The position numbers and the translations under genes are program-made. Of a stretch of 64,000 bases of DNA, positions 1-7,467 are shown piece by piece (position 1 is the first letter of the stretch; the number at the start of each line of letters is the position of its first letter). The notes beneath the pieces were generated by a model. That model saw only the letters and a list, made by a program, of their open reading frames with translations. It was not told the origin of the DNA and searched no databases. The stretch comes from Streptomyces sp. NBC_01233 (GTDB lineage Bacteria; Actinomycetota; Actinomycetes; Streptomycetales; Streptomycetaceae): contig NZ_CP108514.1 of NCBI RefSeq assembly GCF_035989305.1, positions 3,720,501-3,784,500 on the forward strand, read 5' to 3'.

Positions 1-1
1 C

Positions 2-1348
2 TCGGAGATCGCTCGGGAGACCGGTCTGAACTGGCGTACGGTCAAGAAGTATCTGGAGAGCGACGGTCCTCCGGTTCCGCCGGCTCCGGCGCCGCGCTCG
101 GATCTCGGCAACCAGGTGATCAAGCCGTGGGCGCATGTGATTGATGCGTGGCTACGGGCTGAGGTGCTGCTGAAGGCCGCGGTCATCCATGAGCGTCTGG
201 TCGAGCAGTATGCCTTCCCGCACCACTACCAGCGCGTCAAGATGTACGTGCAGCAGGCCCGACCCCGCATCGCCGAGGAGTTGGGATATACCCCGCGCGA
301 GCTGGCGAAGTTGCACCGCCGCTTCGAGGTGGTGCCCGGCGCCCAGGCCCAGGTCGACTGGGGCGACGAGGGCAACATCCTGGCCCATGTCGGCATCCCG
401 AAGGTCTACTCCTTCCACATGACCTTGTCCTACTCCCGAGATCCGTTCTGCTGCTTCACCACCAGCCAGAATCTGGCATCGTTCTTCGAGTGCCACCGGC
501 GGGCGTTCGCGCACTTCGGCGGGGCGCCCGGGGTGATCGTCTACGACCGGACCAAGACTGTCGTGCGCCGTCACGTCGCCCCGGGCGAGGCGGTCCCGTT
601 GCATCCGGAGGCCGTGGCGTTCGCCGGGCACTACGACTTCGACATCGACGTCTTGGCCGCCTACCGGCCGACGGGGAAGGGCCGCGTCGAGCGCCAGGTC
701 CTCATCGTCCGCGATCATGTGCTCGCGGGGCGGTCCTTCTCCAGCCTGGATGACATGGACGGGGCGTTCATGGCCTGGGTGCCCCAGCGCCGGGCGCGTA
801 CGCACCGCACCCACGGCGAGGTGATCGGCGTGCGGGCCAAGCGGGATCACGCCGCGCTGCGGGCGCTGCCCGCCAAGCCCTACATCGTGGCCGATCGGCA
901 CCTGCGACACGTGGCCAAGGACTGCCTGGTCGCCTTCGACGCCAACCTCTACTCGGTGCCCGCCACCAAGGTCCGCCACCGCCAGCTCGTCGAGGTCAGA
1001 GCCTCCGCAGGCACCGTGGCCCTGCATTCCACCGTGCCCGACGCGCAGGGCATCACGCTGCTGGCCGTGCACTCCCGCGCGGTCGGACGCAGCGCGAGGA
1101 TCGTGGATGAGGCCCACTGGAAGGCCCTGCCCGACGGACACACCCGCGCCACCACCACCGACCTTCCGCCACCCGTGAGCAGGCCGGCCCGCTCCGGCGC
1201 CGAGGAACCGGGCGGTCTGATCTCGCTGCTGACCCGGGCCAGAGCCGCGCAAGTCCACGTCGGCACCCGCCCGCTGGCCCTCTACGACCAGATCGCCGGC
1301 ACCCGCCCGTTCAACCCCGCCCCCATCGACCCCAAGGACATGCGTTGA
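2..1348 (+). CDS. istA: IS21-family transposase IstA (5' partial)
   Basis: DDE-type transposase that acts with IstB to move the element. The frame is open from the window start. The visible N-terminus is a helix-turn-helix (SEIARETGLNWRTVKKYL), so only a few codons are missing. The catalytic domain shows QAQVDWGDEG (first Asp), VIVYDRTKT (second Asp) and KGRVERQ (Glu). The C-terminal beta-barrel region follows (NLYSVPATKVRHRQLVEV). The stop overlaps the istB start in the sequence TTGA. The catalytic triad looks intact, so the gene could be functional if its missing start is intact. Confidence 0.9.
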   Translation, partial: SEIARETGLNWRTVKKYLESDGPPVPPAPAPRSDLGNQVIKPWAHVIDAWLRAEVLLKAAVIHERLVEQYAFPHHYQRVKMYVQQARPRIAEELGYTPRELAKLHRRFEVVPGAQAQVDWGDEGNILAHVGIPKVYSFHMTLSYSRDPFCCFTTSQNLASFFECHRRAFAHFGGAPGVIVYDRTKTVVRRHVAPGEAVPLHPEAVAFAGHYDFDIDVLAAYRPTGKGRVERQVLIVRDHVLAGRSFSSLDDMDGAFMAWVPQRRARTHRTHGEVIGVRAKRDHAALRALPAKPYIVADRHLRHVAKDCLVAFDANLYSVPATKVRHRQLVEVRASAGTVALHSTVPDAQGITLLAVHSRAVGRSARIVDEAHWKALPDGHTRATTTDLPPPVSRPARSGAEEPGGLISLLTRARAAQVHVGTRPLALYDQIAGTRPFNPAPIDPKDMR

Positions 1349-2118
1349 GCGAGCTGGTCACCGCCCGGATCCGCACCACCGCCACCAAACTCGGCCTGCC
1401 CCACCTCACCGAGGCCCTGGCCGAGCACGTCGGCCGGGCCGACGCCGCGTCGATGGCCTACCTCGACTTCCTCGACCTGGTCTTGGAAGAAGAACTTGCC
1501 GTCCGTGAAGAACGCCGCTTCCGCCACGCGCTACGGGTCTCCCGCCTGCCACACCACAAGACGATTGAGGAGTACGACTTCTCCTACCAGCCCGAACTCG
1601 ACCCCAGGAAGGTCAAGGACCTGGCCACCCTCGCGTTCGTCGAGGCCAAGTCCAACGTCGCGCTGCTGGGCCCGCCCGGGGTCGGCAAGACACATATCGC
1701 CGTCGCGCTGGCTGTCGCCGCCTGCCGGGCCGGCTACTCGATCTACTTCACCACCCTCGACGACATGGTCCGCCAGCTCAAGGCCGCCGACTCCATCGGC
1801 CGCCTGGCCAGCAAACTCCGCACCTACCTGCGGCCTCACGTTCTCGTGGTGGACGAGGTCGGCTACCTCCCGCTGGAGCGTGACGAGGCAAACCTCGTCT
1901 TCCAGATGCTCTCCAAGCGCTACGAGAAGGGCTCCACCCTGCTGACCTCGAACAAGAGTTTCAGTGAGTGGGGTCAGGTCTTCGGCGACGACGTCCTGGC
2001 CACTGCCATCATCGACCGCCTACTCCACCACTGCGAGATCCTCGCCATCAACGGCGCCAGCTACCGCCTGAAGAACCGCCTCACAGCCATCGAAGGCGGC
2101 ATCACTGCGGCCAGCTGA
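1345..2118 (+). CDS. istB: IS21-family helper ATPase IstB
   Basis: AAA+ ATPase of 257 residues that assists IstA in target choice. Walker A GPPGVGKTH lies near residue 109 and Walker B VVDEVGYLPL near 167, followed by the IstB-typical LLTSNKSFSEWGQVFGD. The length is normal. Translation starts at a TTG that overlaps the istA stop, the usual translational coupling in this family. The gene is intact and very likely part of the same element as the upstream istA. Confidence 0.92.
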   Translation: MSELVTARIRTTATKLGLPHLTEALAEHVGRADAASMAYLDFLDLVLEEELAVREERRFRHALRVSRLPHHKTIEEYDFSYQPELDPRKVKDLATLAFVEAKSNVALLGPPGVGKTHIAVALAVAACRAGYSIYFTTLDDMVRQLKAADSIGRLASKLRTYLRPHVLVVDEVGYLPLERDEANLVFQMLSKRYEKGSTLLTSNKSFSEWGQVFGDDVLATAIIDRLLHHCEILAINGASYRLKNRLTAIEGGITAAS

Positions 2119-2130
2119 CACAGGATCAAG

Positions 2131-2174
2131 CTCTGCACATCAGCCCGTACACACCTCTGCACTACAGCCCGTAC
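2131..2174 (+). repeat. Two 20-bp direct repeats at IS21 right end
   Basis: The 20-bp unit at 2131-2150 (ctctgcacatcagcccgtac) recurs at 2155-2174 with only two adjacent bases swapped (at to ta), start-to-start distance 24 bp. Repeated transposase-binding units inside the ends are typical of IS21. They lie between the istB stop and the start of the second element. Confidence 0.8.
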
Positions 2175-2181
2175 GCCGACA

Positions 2182-4030
2182 GATCATCCTGATCTTCATT
2201 GAGGGTCAGGAGGAGAGGGTGATTTCCGTGGAGGACTGGGCTGAGATCCGGCGACTGCACCGGGCCGAGCACATGCCGATCCGGGCGATCGCCCGGCATC
2301 TGGGCATCTCGAAGAACACGGTGAAACGCGCCCTGGCCACCGACCGGCCGCCCGTCTACCAGCGTCCGCTGAAGGGCTCGGCGGTGGACGCGTTCGAGCC
2401 CGCCATCCGCGAGCTGCTGAAACAGACCCCGACGATGCCCGCCACCGTCATCGCCGAGCGGATCGGCTGGGAGCGCGGGCTGACGATCCTCAAGGAGCGC
2501 GTGCGCGAGCTCCGGCCGTCCTGCCTGCCGGTCGACCCGGTCTCGCGGACGGTCTACCAGCCCGGCGAGCTCGCCCAGTGCGACCTGTGGTTCCCACCGG
2601 TGGACATCCCGCTCGGCTACGGTCAGTCCGGCCGGCCTCCGGTCCTGGTCATCGTCTCGGGGTATTCGCGGGTGATCACGGCCCGGATGCTGCCCTCCCG
2701 GCAGACCGGCGACCTGATCGATGGACACTGGCGCCTGCTGGCCGACGGCTGGGGAGCCGTCCCGAAGATGCTGGTCTGGGACAACGAAGCCGGGATCGGC
2801 AAGGGCAGGCTGACCAGCGAGTTCGCCGCGTTCGCCGGACTTCTCGCCGTGAAGGTTCACCTCTGCCGGCCCCGCGACCCGGAGGCGAAGGGCCTGGTCG
2901 AGCGGGCGAACGGCTACCTGGAGACCAGCTTTCTGCCCGGGCGGACCTTCACCGGCCCGGACGGCTTCAACACCCAGTTGACCGCCTGGCTGCAGATCGC
3001 CAACCGGCGCCAGCACCGCGTCATCGCCGCCCGGCCGGTGGACCGCTGGGAGGCCGACCGCGCGGCGATGCTCGCCATCCCGCCGGTCACCCCGCCGCAC
3101 TGGTGGCGTTTCCACACCCGTATCGGCCGAGACCACTACATCCGCGTCGACACCAACGACTACTCCGTCCACCCCGGCGCCATCGGCAAGAGGGTCATGG
3201 TCCGCGCCGACAACGAGGAGGTCACCGTCATCGCCGGCAGCGACATCGTGGCCCGACACGCCCGCTGCTGGGCCAAACACCAGTCGATCACCGACCCCGA
3301 CCACGCCGCCGCGGCCCAAGTTCTGCGCGGCGAAGTGATCCACCAGCGGGCGGCCCGCGCGGCCGCCGCCCGGGCCGCGGTCCTGGCCCCGGACAGCCTC
3401 GGCATCGAGGTCGAGCAACGCGAACTGGGCACCTACGACCGCATGTTCACCCTCATCGAGGGCGGCGCCGGAAAGGAGGACACCTGATGACCCGCACCGC
3501 CACGAAGACCACGGCCGACAGGGCGAGGACGGACGGCCAGGCGACCCGAACCGGCCGGCAGACCGCCGCCGACCTCGCCTTCCTCGCCCGCGCCCTGAAG
3601 GCACCCGCCCTCCTGGACGCCGCCGAGCGCCTGGCCGAACGTGCCCAGGCCGAGTCCTGGACCCACACCGAGTACCTGGTCGCCTGCCTGCAACGCGAGG
3701 TCTCGGCCCGCGACAGCCACGGCGGCGAGGGCCGCATCCGCGCCGCCCGCTTCCCCGCCATCAAGACCATCGAGGAACTCGATCTCACCCATCTGCGCGG
3801 CCTGACGCGCCAACAACTCGCCCACCTGGGAACATTGGACTTCATAGCGGCCAAGGAGAACGCCGTCTTCCTCGGCCCGCCGGGCACCGGCAAGACCCAC
3901 CTCGCCACCGGCCTCGCGGTCCGGGCCTGCCAGGCCGGCCACCGCGTCGCGTTCGCCACCGCCGCCCAGTGGGTCGACCGCCTCGCCGCCGCCCACCAGA
4001 CCGGCCGCCTCCAGGACGAGCTGGTCAAGC
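2182..4030 (+). mobile_element. IS21-family element 2, right part lost
   Basis: A second, divergent istA/istB pair immediately follows the first element. IstB is cut after its Walker A segment and no istB remainder is found on the far side of the following integrase gene. The right part was therefore deleted or replaced, not merely split by an insertion. Both boundaries are approximate. Confidence 0.7.
2219..3487 (+). CDS. istA: IS21-family transposase IstA (second copy)
   Basis: 422-residue DDE transposase, only distantly similar to the upstream IstA. The N-terminal helix-turn-helix is AIARHLGISKNTVKRAL (about residues 22-38). Catalytic motifs are LAQCDLWFPP (Asp), VWDNEAG (Asp) and EAKGLVERANGYLE (Glu). 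The C-terminal part contains NDYSVHPGAIGKRVMV. A GTG start follows a good ribosome-binding site (ggaggag). The stop overlaps the istB start by one base. The gene looks complete, but its helper ATPase is broken. Confidence 0.92.
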   Translation: MISVEDWAEIRRLHRAEHMPIRAIARHLGISKNTVKRALATDRPPVYQRPLKGSAVDAFEPAIRELLKQTPTMPATVIAERIGWERGLTILKERVRELRPSCLPVDPVSRTVYQPGELAQCDLWFPPVDIPLGYGQSGRPPVLVIVSGYSRVITARMLPSRQTGDLIDGHWRLLADGWGAVPKMLVWDNEAGIGKGRLTSEFAAFAGLLAVKVHLCRPRDPEAKGLVERANGYLETSFLPGRTFTGPDGFNTQLTAWLQIANRRQHRVIAARPVDRWEADRAAMLAIPPVTPPHWWRFHTRIGRDHYIRVDTNDYSVHPGAIGKRVMVRADNEEVTVIAGSDIVARHARCWAKHQSITDPDHAAAAQVLRGEVIHQRAARAAAARAAVLAPDSLGIEVEQRELGTYDRMFTLIEGGAGKEDT

Positions 4031-4053
4031 GGGCACCCTTTCGGGAGCCATGA
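3487..4053 (+). pseudogene. istB: Truncated IstB ATPase
   Basis: The first 180 or so residues match IstB, with an N-terminal helical domain and Walker A GPPGTGKTH at about residues 130-138. After LQDELVK the sequence departs from the family (RAPFREP, then stop) before Walker B and the arginine-finger region, so no active ATPase can be made. Family members run to about 250-260 residues. The break, near base 4030, marks the junction with different DNA to the right. Confidence 0.88.
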
Positions 4054-4220
4054 CTTGAAGGCCGGTTCTCGCCTTGGCCGTTGCAAGATCTCGTAGGCTT
4101 CCTAGCCGAAGAGATCCTGTTGTCTCGCTTCGCTCGCTTCGCAGCTGCGCTTTCTGCCTTCGCTGTAGTCAGGCCCCGTTAGGGAGCCTGACTGTCCGGA
4201 CCTGTTGACCGGCCAGGGGA

Positions 4221-4264
4221 TAGCTACGAGCTTGCGAGTAGCTAACAGACCCCGAAGGGGTCTG
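4221..4264. terminator. Paired hairpins, likely bidirectional terminator
   Basis: Two adjacent inverted repeats. TAGCTAC (4221-4227) pairs with GTAGCTA (4238-4244). CAGACCCC (4246-4253) pairs with GGGGTCTG (4257-4264) around a gaa loop. They lie between the truncated istB and the end of the leftward winged-helix gene, a suitable place to stop transcription from either side. Confidence 0.5.
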
Positions 4265-4305
4265 TAGTTCTTAGTTACTAGTTACGTCTTAGAAAGCCCA
4301 GGAAT

Positions 4306-4371
4306 GTGAAACAGCCAAGGCGTAGCTGTGAGACAGCAGCACCGCTGTTATGACACAGCGGCACTATTCCT
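4306..4371 (+). repeat. Three iteron-like 22-bp repeats
   Basis: The 10-bp core gtgaaacagc / gtgagacagc / atgacacagc begins at 4306, 4328 and 4350, an exact 22-bp period (two helical turns). Units 2 and 3 also share gcac a few bases on. Within units 2-3, CCGCTGT (4342-4348) and ACAGCGG (4355-4361) form a small inverted repeat. Phased ~22-bp repeats are the signature of replication-initiator or other cooperative binding sites. They lie about 40 bp from the end of a winged-helix gene. Confidence 0.6.
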
Positions 4372-4413
4372 CTATCCCATGTGGCACCCCCTGCGATCCA
4401 GGGGGGCAGGGAG

Positions 4414-5112
4414 TTACACGGGCAGGTAGGGGTTTTGGGCCATGGCCGCCTTAAGGGCGGCGTCGTAGCAGCCGTATTCCGGCTTCCAAAGCTGCTCCCG
4501 CTCGGCGGGAGGCCAGAAGAACACACCCTGAGCGTCCACACTCAGGTCATCCCAACCGAGCGTGCGGGTCTCACTCGGAGCAGCCACGCTAGGCGGATCT
4601 GGAATGGCCGCAGAACGCCTTTCGGGCTCCTCAGCCGGCCTCGATGCCCGAGGGGTCCCATAAGGGCCCTGAGGGGCTTTCTCTGCCTTCTCACCAGGGA
4701 TGGCGATTCGGTAGGTCGTGGCAACCCCTCGGGAGCCTTGACGGGCCACGGAGAGGTAGCCGAGGTCTACAGCTGCGTTCAGCCATCGATGGGACTTCGA
4801 CCGGTCGATACCGGTCGCCTCCTGGATTCGGTCGAGGGACGGCCGTACTTCCTCGCCCCAGGTCCCCCACCGCGTACCAACCGCTATGAGAAAGCGAGTG
4901 AAGTTGGGCCACGCGTCTTTGCGCGTGAGCCTGTGGGTCTTGAGAGCGTCGGCCCCGGGAGCCTCGGCCGTGGCCAGGGTGAAGACCCATGTGCCGTGTC
5001 GTGCCTTAGCGGCATCGGAGCGGTTAGCCATGCGGGTCGGGCGTGTCCTCTCCTGATTGGGTGATGGCTGAGTTGTACCGCCGGTGGGGTGGCGGTTTCC
5101 AGCGGAGGTCAT
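4414..5112 (-). CDS. Winged-helix protein of the integrated element
   Basis: Up to 232 residues, no recognised family. A central segment (roughly residues 90-145: RIQEATGIDRSKSHRWLNAAVDLGYLSV...TTYRIA) reads as a winged helix. The C-terminal third is Pro/Ala-rich and ends in an acidic/aromatic segment. The ATG at 5112 lacks a good Shine-Dalgarno and sits directly behind a strong hairpin; the in-frame ATG at 5031 (MANRSDAAKARHG) is an alternative start giving 205 residues. It is the nearest gene to the iteron-like repeats, so a replication-initiator or regulatory role is possible, but this is inference. Confidence 0.6.
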   Translation of the reverse strand: MTSAGNRHPTGGTTQPSPNQERTRPTRMANRSDAAKARHGTWVFTLATAEAPGADALKTHRLTRKDAWPNFTRFLIAVGTRWGTWGEEVRPSLDRIQEATGIDRSKSHRWLNAAVDLGYLSVARQGSRGVATTYRIAIPGEKAEKAPQGPYGTPRASRPAEEPERRSAAIPDPPSVAAPSETRTLGWDDLSVDAQGVFFWPPAEREQLWKPEYGCYDAALKAAMAQNPYLPV

Positions 5113-5117
5113 GAAGA

Positions 5118-5149
5118 GGCCCCCAAAGCGTTTACACGCAATGGGGGCC
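5118..5149 (-). terminator. Hairpin between excisionase and winged-helix genes
   Basis: GGCCCCCA (5118-5125) pairs with TGGGGGCC (5142-5149), and inside it GCGT (5128-5131) pairs with ACGC (5136-5139). The structure lies just upstream of the winged-helix ATG and just downstream of the excisionase gene. It may stop or attenuate readthrough. Confidence 0.5.
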
Positions 5150-5177
5150 GGAGACTGGCCCTAGCAGCCGCAGTAGC

Positions 5178-5351
5178 TCACTCAGCCCACTGAGCGTCCA
5201 GCCACTTGTCCAAGTCACTCGGACGGCACCGAAGGGATTGACCAACCCGGCGAAACGGGATCTGTTCTTCACGCCAGTTTTCATATACCCAGCTTCGGGA
5301 CTTGCTCAGGAACTCGGCCACCTCGACAACCGTCAACAACTTCACCAACAT
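5178..5351 (-). CDS. Excisionase-like helix-turn-helix protein
   Basis: 57-residue protein with the MerR/Xis-type fold: LLTVVEVAEFLSKSRSWVYENWREEQIPFRRVGQSLRCRPSDLDKWL, by motif the excisionase/HTH_17 family. Such proteins bend attachment-site DNA and steer the integrase towards excision. GGAGG lies only two bases from the ATG at 5351, so the TTG (5348) or GTG (5345) just inside, at spacings of 5 and 8, may be the real start. The partner is probably the integrase encoded 0.7 kb away. Confidence 0.78.
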   Translation of the reverse strand: MLVKLLTVVEVAEFLSKSRSWVYENWREEQIPFRRVGQSLRCRPSDLDKWLDAQWAE

Positions 5352-5370
5352 GACCTCCGAATATGAGAAA

Positions 5371-5390
5371 GCCCCGAGTCGCCTCGGGGC
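5371..5390 (-). terminator. Hairpin after hypothetical gene
   Basis: GCCCCGAG (5371-5378) and CTCGGGGC (5383-5390) form an 8-bp perfect stem with a tcgc loop, 36 bases past the stop of the leftward hypothetical gene and just upstream of the excisionase start. Probably an intrinsic terminator. Confidence 0.55.
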
Positions 5391-5425
5391 CATCGAGATA
5401 TGAATTTCTGAAACTGGGGACCGGG

Positions 5426-5965
5426 CTACTGGGCGCTCGCCATGGATTTCAGCGCTGCCCTGGCCTTATCGGTAACCTCTCCCCCGGCTTTGCCAGCCAC
5501 GGTGCCGAGGTAGCCGTCCCGGCGCGCCTTCTTCAAGTGGTCCTTAATCGTCTCTGGGCGACGCTCGATCAGTCTCGCGAGCCACGGGACCGGCGCAGGG
5601 GCGCCACTCTCGGCCATGGCGGCGTACGTCGCCGCCAGCAGTGCCAGGTATCGGTCCGAGACGCCTTCAGTCGCCAGGAGGCGGCCAGCGGCCTCCCCTC
5701 CGGCATCCAGTTCTCGCGTGGCGTTCTCCAGGGTCTGCTGGGCCTTCGGCGCCATCTTGGCCAAGTTCACCGCCGCCGCGAGGTCGAGCCTTCGGAGCAC
5801 GGTCGTGGAGATACCGCGCACGACGTCGCGCGGCTCGGCGCCCTCGGCTGGCTCCACGGTCATGCGTTGCGGTCCCCCCGTAATCGGGCCTTCCGGCCAC
5901 CACATCCGGATCACCCAGCCCCCCTGCTGCTGAGTGACCTCGAATCCGCTCTCGTCTTCTCGCAT
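5426..5965 (-). CDS. Hypothetical protein divergent from integrase
   Basis: 179 residues, not recognised. The N-terminal part (MREDESGFEVTQQQGGWVIRMWW) is strand-rich. The middle is alpha-helical and Ala/Leu-rich. The C-terminal segment RRPETIKDHLKKARRDGYLG resembles a recognition helix with a following wing, so DNA binding is possible. A longer frame to 6025 would run through the palindrome; the ATG at 5965 is preferred because it keeps that site non-coding. Divergent transcription from the integrase makes it a candidate repressor, without direct evidence. Confidence 0.65.
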   Translation of the reverse strand: MREDESGFEVTQQQGGWVIRMWWPEGPITGGPQRMTVEPAEGAEPRDVVRGISTTVLRRLDLAAAVNLAKMAPKAQQTLENATRELDAGGEAAGRLLATEGVSDRYLALLAATYAAMAESGAPAPVPWLARLIERRPETIKDHLKKARRDGYLGTVAGKAGGEVTDKARAALKSMASAQ

Positions 5966-5989
5966 ACCCCGACCATACACCACCGGGTG

Positions 5990-6024
5990 TGGTCCACCCT
6001 GTGTTGACAACCCAGGGTGGACCA
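5990..6024. promoter_or_regulatory. 35-bp near-perfect palindrome, candidate operator
   Basis: TGGTCCACCCTG (5990-6001) is the exact inverse of 6013-6024. The inner GTTG-a-CAAC (6003-6011) continues the symmetry about base 6007, leaving a single mismatched pair over 35 bp. It lies between the divergent hypothetical gene and the integrase. A possible -35 hexamer TTGACA (6004-6009) sits at its centre. Confidence 0.7.
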
Positions 6025-6091
6025 TGCGAAAACTGTGGCCGAGGGCGAGCCACGGCAGGTGGGGCCCACGACGGGAAAGGCCGGCTCAGAC

Positions 6092-7267
6092 GTGGCGAGA
6101 GCATGGGTAGCGCGCTCCAAGGACGACGCGAAGAAGTGGACAGCCTTCTGGTACAACCCGGACGGGAAGCAGCGCCAGAAGTCGTTTGAGACCAAGAAGC
6201 GCGCCGACGACCACCGGAAGCGGAAGGAGCAGGAGCTAGACGCCGGGACCTACCTGGACGACAAGCTCGGGAAGCAGCCCGTGACGGCCGTGTGGGAGCA
6301 GTGGACGACTCAAAGGAAGCTGACGAACAGCACCAGGAAGCAGTACCGCTCCATCCAGAACACGACGCTGGAACCGTTCTTCAAGGCTCGCTCCATCGTG
6401 TCGTTGAAGGTCGCGGACATTGAGCAGTGGCTCTTGTGGATGGAGCAGGACCGCAAGCTTTCTGCCCGCACACGTCGTCAGCGGTTCTCGTTCTTCTCCG
6501 GGATGATGGATTGGGCCGTCGTCAACGAGATCATCGGGCGCAATCCATGCAAGAAGATCCGGCACGCAGGCAGCCGCGCCAAGGAGATACGCGAGCACAA
6601 GAGCAATGCCCGGCGGCTGACCACCCGGGAAGTCCTGGCAATGCTGAACGGGGCCCCGCCCCGGTACCGGGCGATGCTCTGGCTCATGGCGGGATGCGGT
6701 CTCCGCATCGGTGAGGCCATGGCGGTCTCGCGCGATCAGATCGACTTTCAGGCCGAGGTCCTGCGCGTCGATTTCCAGATGGCGGAGGACGGCGAATCCG
6801 AGTCGGGGAAGAACAGCGCGCTACAGCGGCGGCACGTCAAGGCCCGGGATGAAGAGGAGCCGGGGCGCGTTGTGCCCCTTCCGCCGAACGTGGCGTTCGA
6901 GCTGCGCAGGCACATCAAGAACCACGGCGTGTGGGGCCCTGAGCGTCTGCTGTTCCCGAACGTAACCCGGACCGGGTACCTGTACGCGTCGTACTTCTAC
7001 CGGCAAATCTGGCTGGTCGCCCTGACGAAGGGCGAGGTGACCTACTGCAAGCCGCACTCCATGCGGCACTACTACGGGTCCCGGTTGCTCTATGCGGGCG
7101 TGCCTGAGAACGACGTGGCCGACTGGATGGGACACAGCAGCACGGACGTGCTCCGCGAGCACTACCACTACATCTTCGAAGGGGCCGAGCAGCGCGGGCG
7201 CGCAGCCATCGCGAGCATGCTGACCCCCGGCGCGGACGACCCCACCGAGCGGGATGAAGTCGCCTGA
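6092..7267 (+). CDS. int: Tyrosine recombinase (site-specific integrase)
   Basis: About 391 residues. An N-terminal arm-binding region (KWTAFWYNPDGKQRQKSF) is followed by a SAM-like core-binding domain and a catalytic domain with LMAGCGLRIGEA (Arg), PHSMRHYYGS (His-x-x-Arg), WMGHSS (His) and YHYIF (nucleophile Tyr). All catalytic residues are present. GTG 6092 is chosen as start because GGGAAAGG lies upstream and the alternative GTG at 6017 falls inside the palindrome. A strong terminator follows, then the 3' end of the acyl-CoA dehydrogenase gene on the other strand. Confidence 0.93.
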   Translation: MARAWVARSKDDAKKWTAFWYNPDGKQRQKSFETKKRADDHRKRKEQELDAGTYLDDKLGKQPVTAVWEQWTTQRKLTNSTRKQYRSIQNTTLEPFFKARSIVSLKVADIEQWLLWMEQDRKLSARTRRQRFSFFSGMMDWAVVNEIIGRNPCKKIRHAGSRAKEIREHKSNARRLTTREVLAMLNGAPPRYRAMLWLMAGCGLRIGEAMAVSRDQIDFQAEVLRVDFQMAEDGESESGKNSALQRRHVKARDEEEPGRVVPLPPNVAFELRRHIKNHGVWGPERLLFPNVTRTGYLYASYFYRQIWLVALTKGEVTYCKPHSMRHYYGSRLLYAGVPENDVADWMGHSSTDVLREHYHYIFEGAEQRGRAAIASMLTPGADDPTERDEVA

Positions 7268-7281
7268 TCCGACCCACACGA

Positions 7282-7310
7282 AAGGCCCCCGGCATCATGC
7301 CGGGGGCCTT
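7282..7310 (+). terminator. Integrase terminator
   Basis: Perfect 13-bp stem (7282-7294 with 7298-7310) and a tca loop, followed by gtcgttt. It starts 15 bases after the integrase stop. Confidence 0.85.
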
Positions 7311-7467
7311 GTCGTTTGTGCAGGTCAGCACATGTTTCCAACCCAGTGTCAGCCCAGGATTTCCCCAGCATGACGCCCAGGAACACCCCGGAACGGACCC
7401 GAACGGACCGGAAGCCGATCAGGGCTGCCGGATCGGCCGAGTGGGCCGCTGACCTGCGAAAACCTTG

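Larger units (their letters stand above)
1..2181 (+). mobile_element. IS21-family element 1 (left end outside window)
   Basis: Contains an istA/istB pair in the usual IS21 order with a 4-bp gene overlap. The right end carries two 20-bp direct repeats (2131-2150 and 2155-2174) and a CA dinucleotide at 2180-2181, which fits IS21 termini (multiple terminal repeats, TG...CA ends). The exact right boundary is inferred; the left end lies before base 1. Confidence 0.75.
4031..7467. mobile_element. Integrated element (AICE/prophage-like), right part
   Basis: Between the broken istB and the 3' end of an acyl-CoA dehydrogenase gene lie iteron-like repeats, a winged-helix protein, an excisionase-like protein, a hypothetical protein and a tyrosine integrase. 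An integrase next to the 3' end of a host gene is the usual arrangement at one end of an integrated element. I could not find a repeat of the dehydrogenase 3' end on the left, so the other end is probably outside the window, with the IS21 copies inside the element. Boundaries are inferred. Confidence 0.6.

Noticed and set aside
152..1258. Long open frame on the minus strand opposite the first istA
   Set aside because: G+C-rich antisense frame; composition lacks protein-like patterning, while the plus frame has clear IstA motifs.
2578..3486. Extended upstream part of the istB2 frame
   Set aside because: Arg/Pro-rich out-of-frame reading of istA; the real IstB starts at 3487.
4031..4110. Possible left attachment repeat matching the acyl-CoA dehydrogenase 3' end
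   Set aside because: gaaggccggttctcgcc resembles ggaaggttcctcgcc only loosely; not an identical core, so not called as attL.
4278..4541. 87-codon minus-strand frame across the iteron region
   Set aside because: No homology, crosses the repeats and overlaps the winged-helix gene; treated as non-coding.
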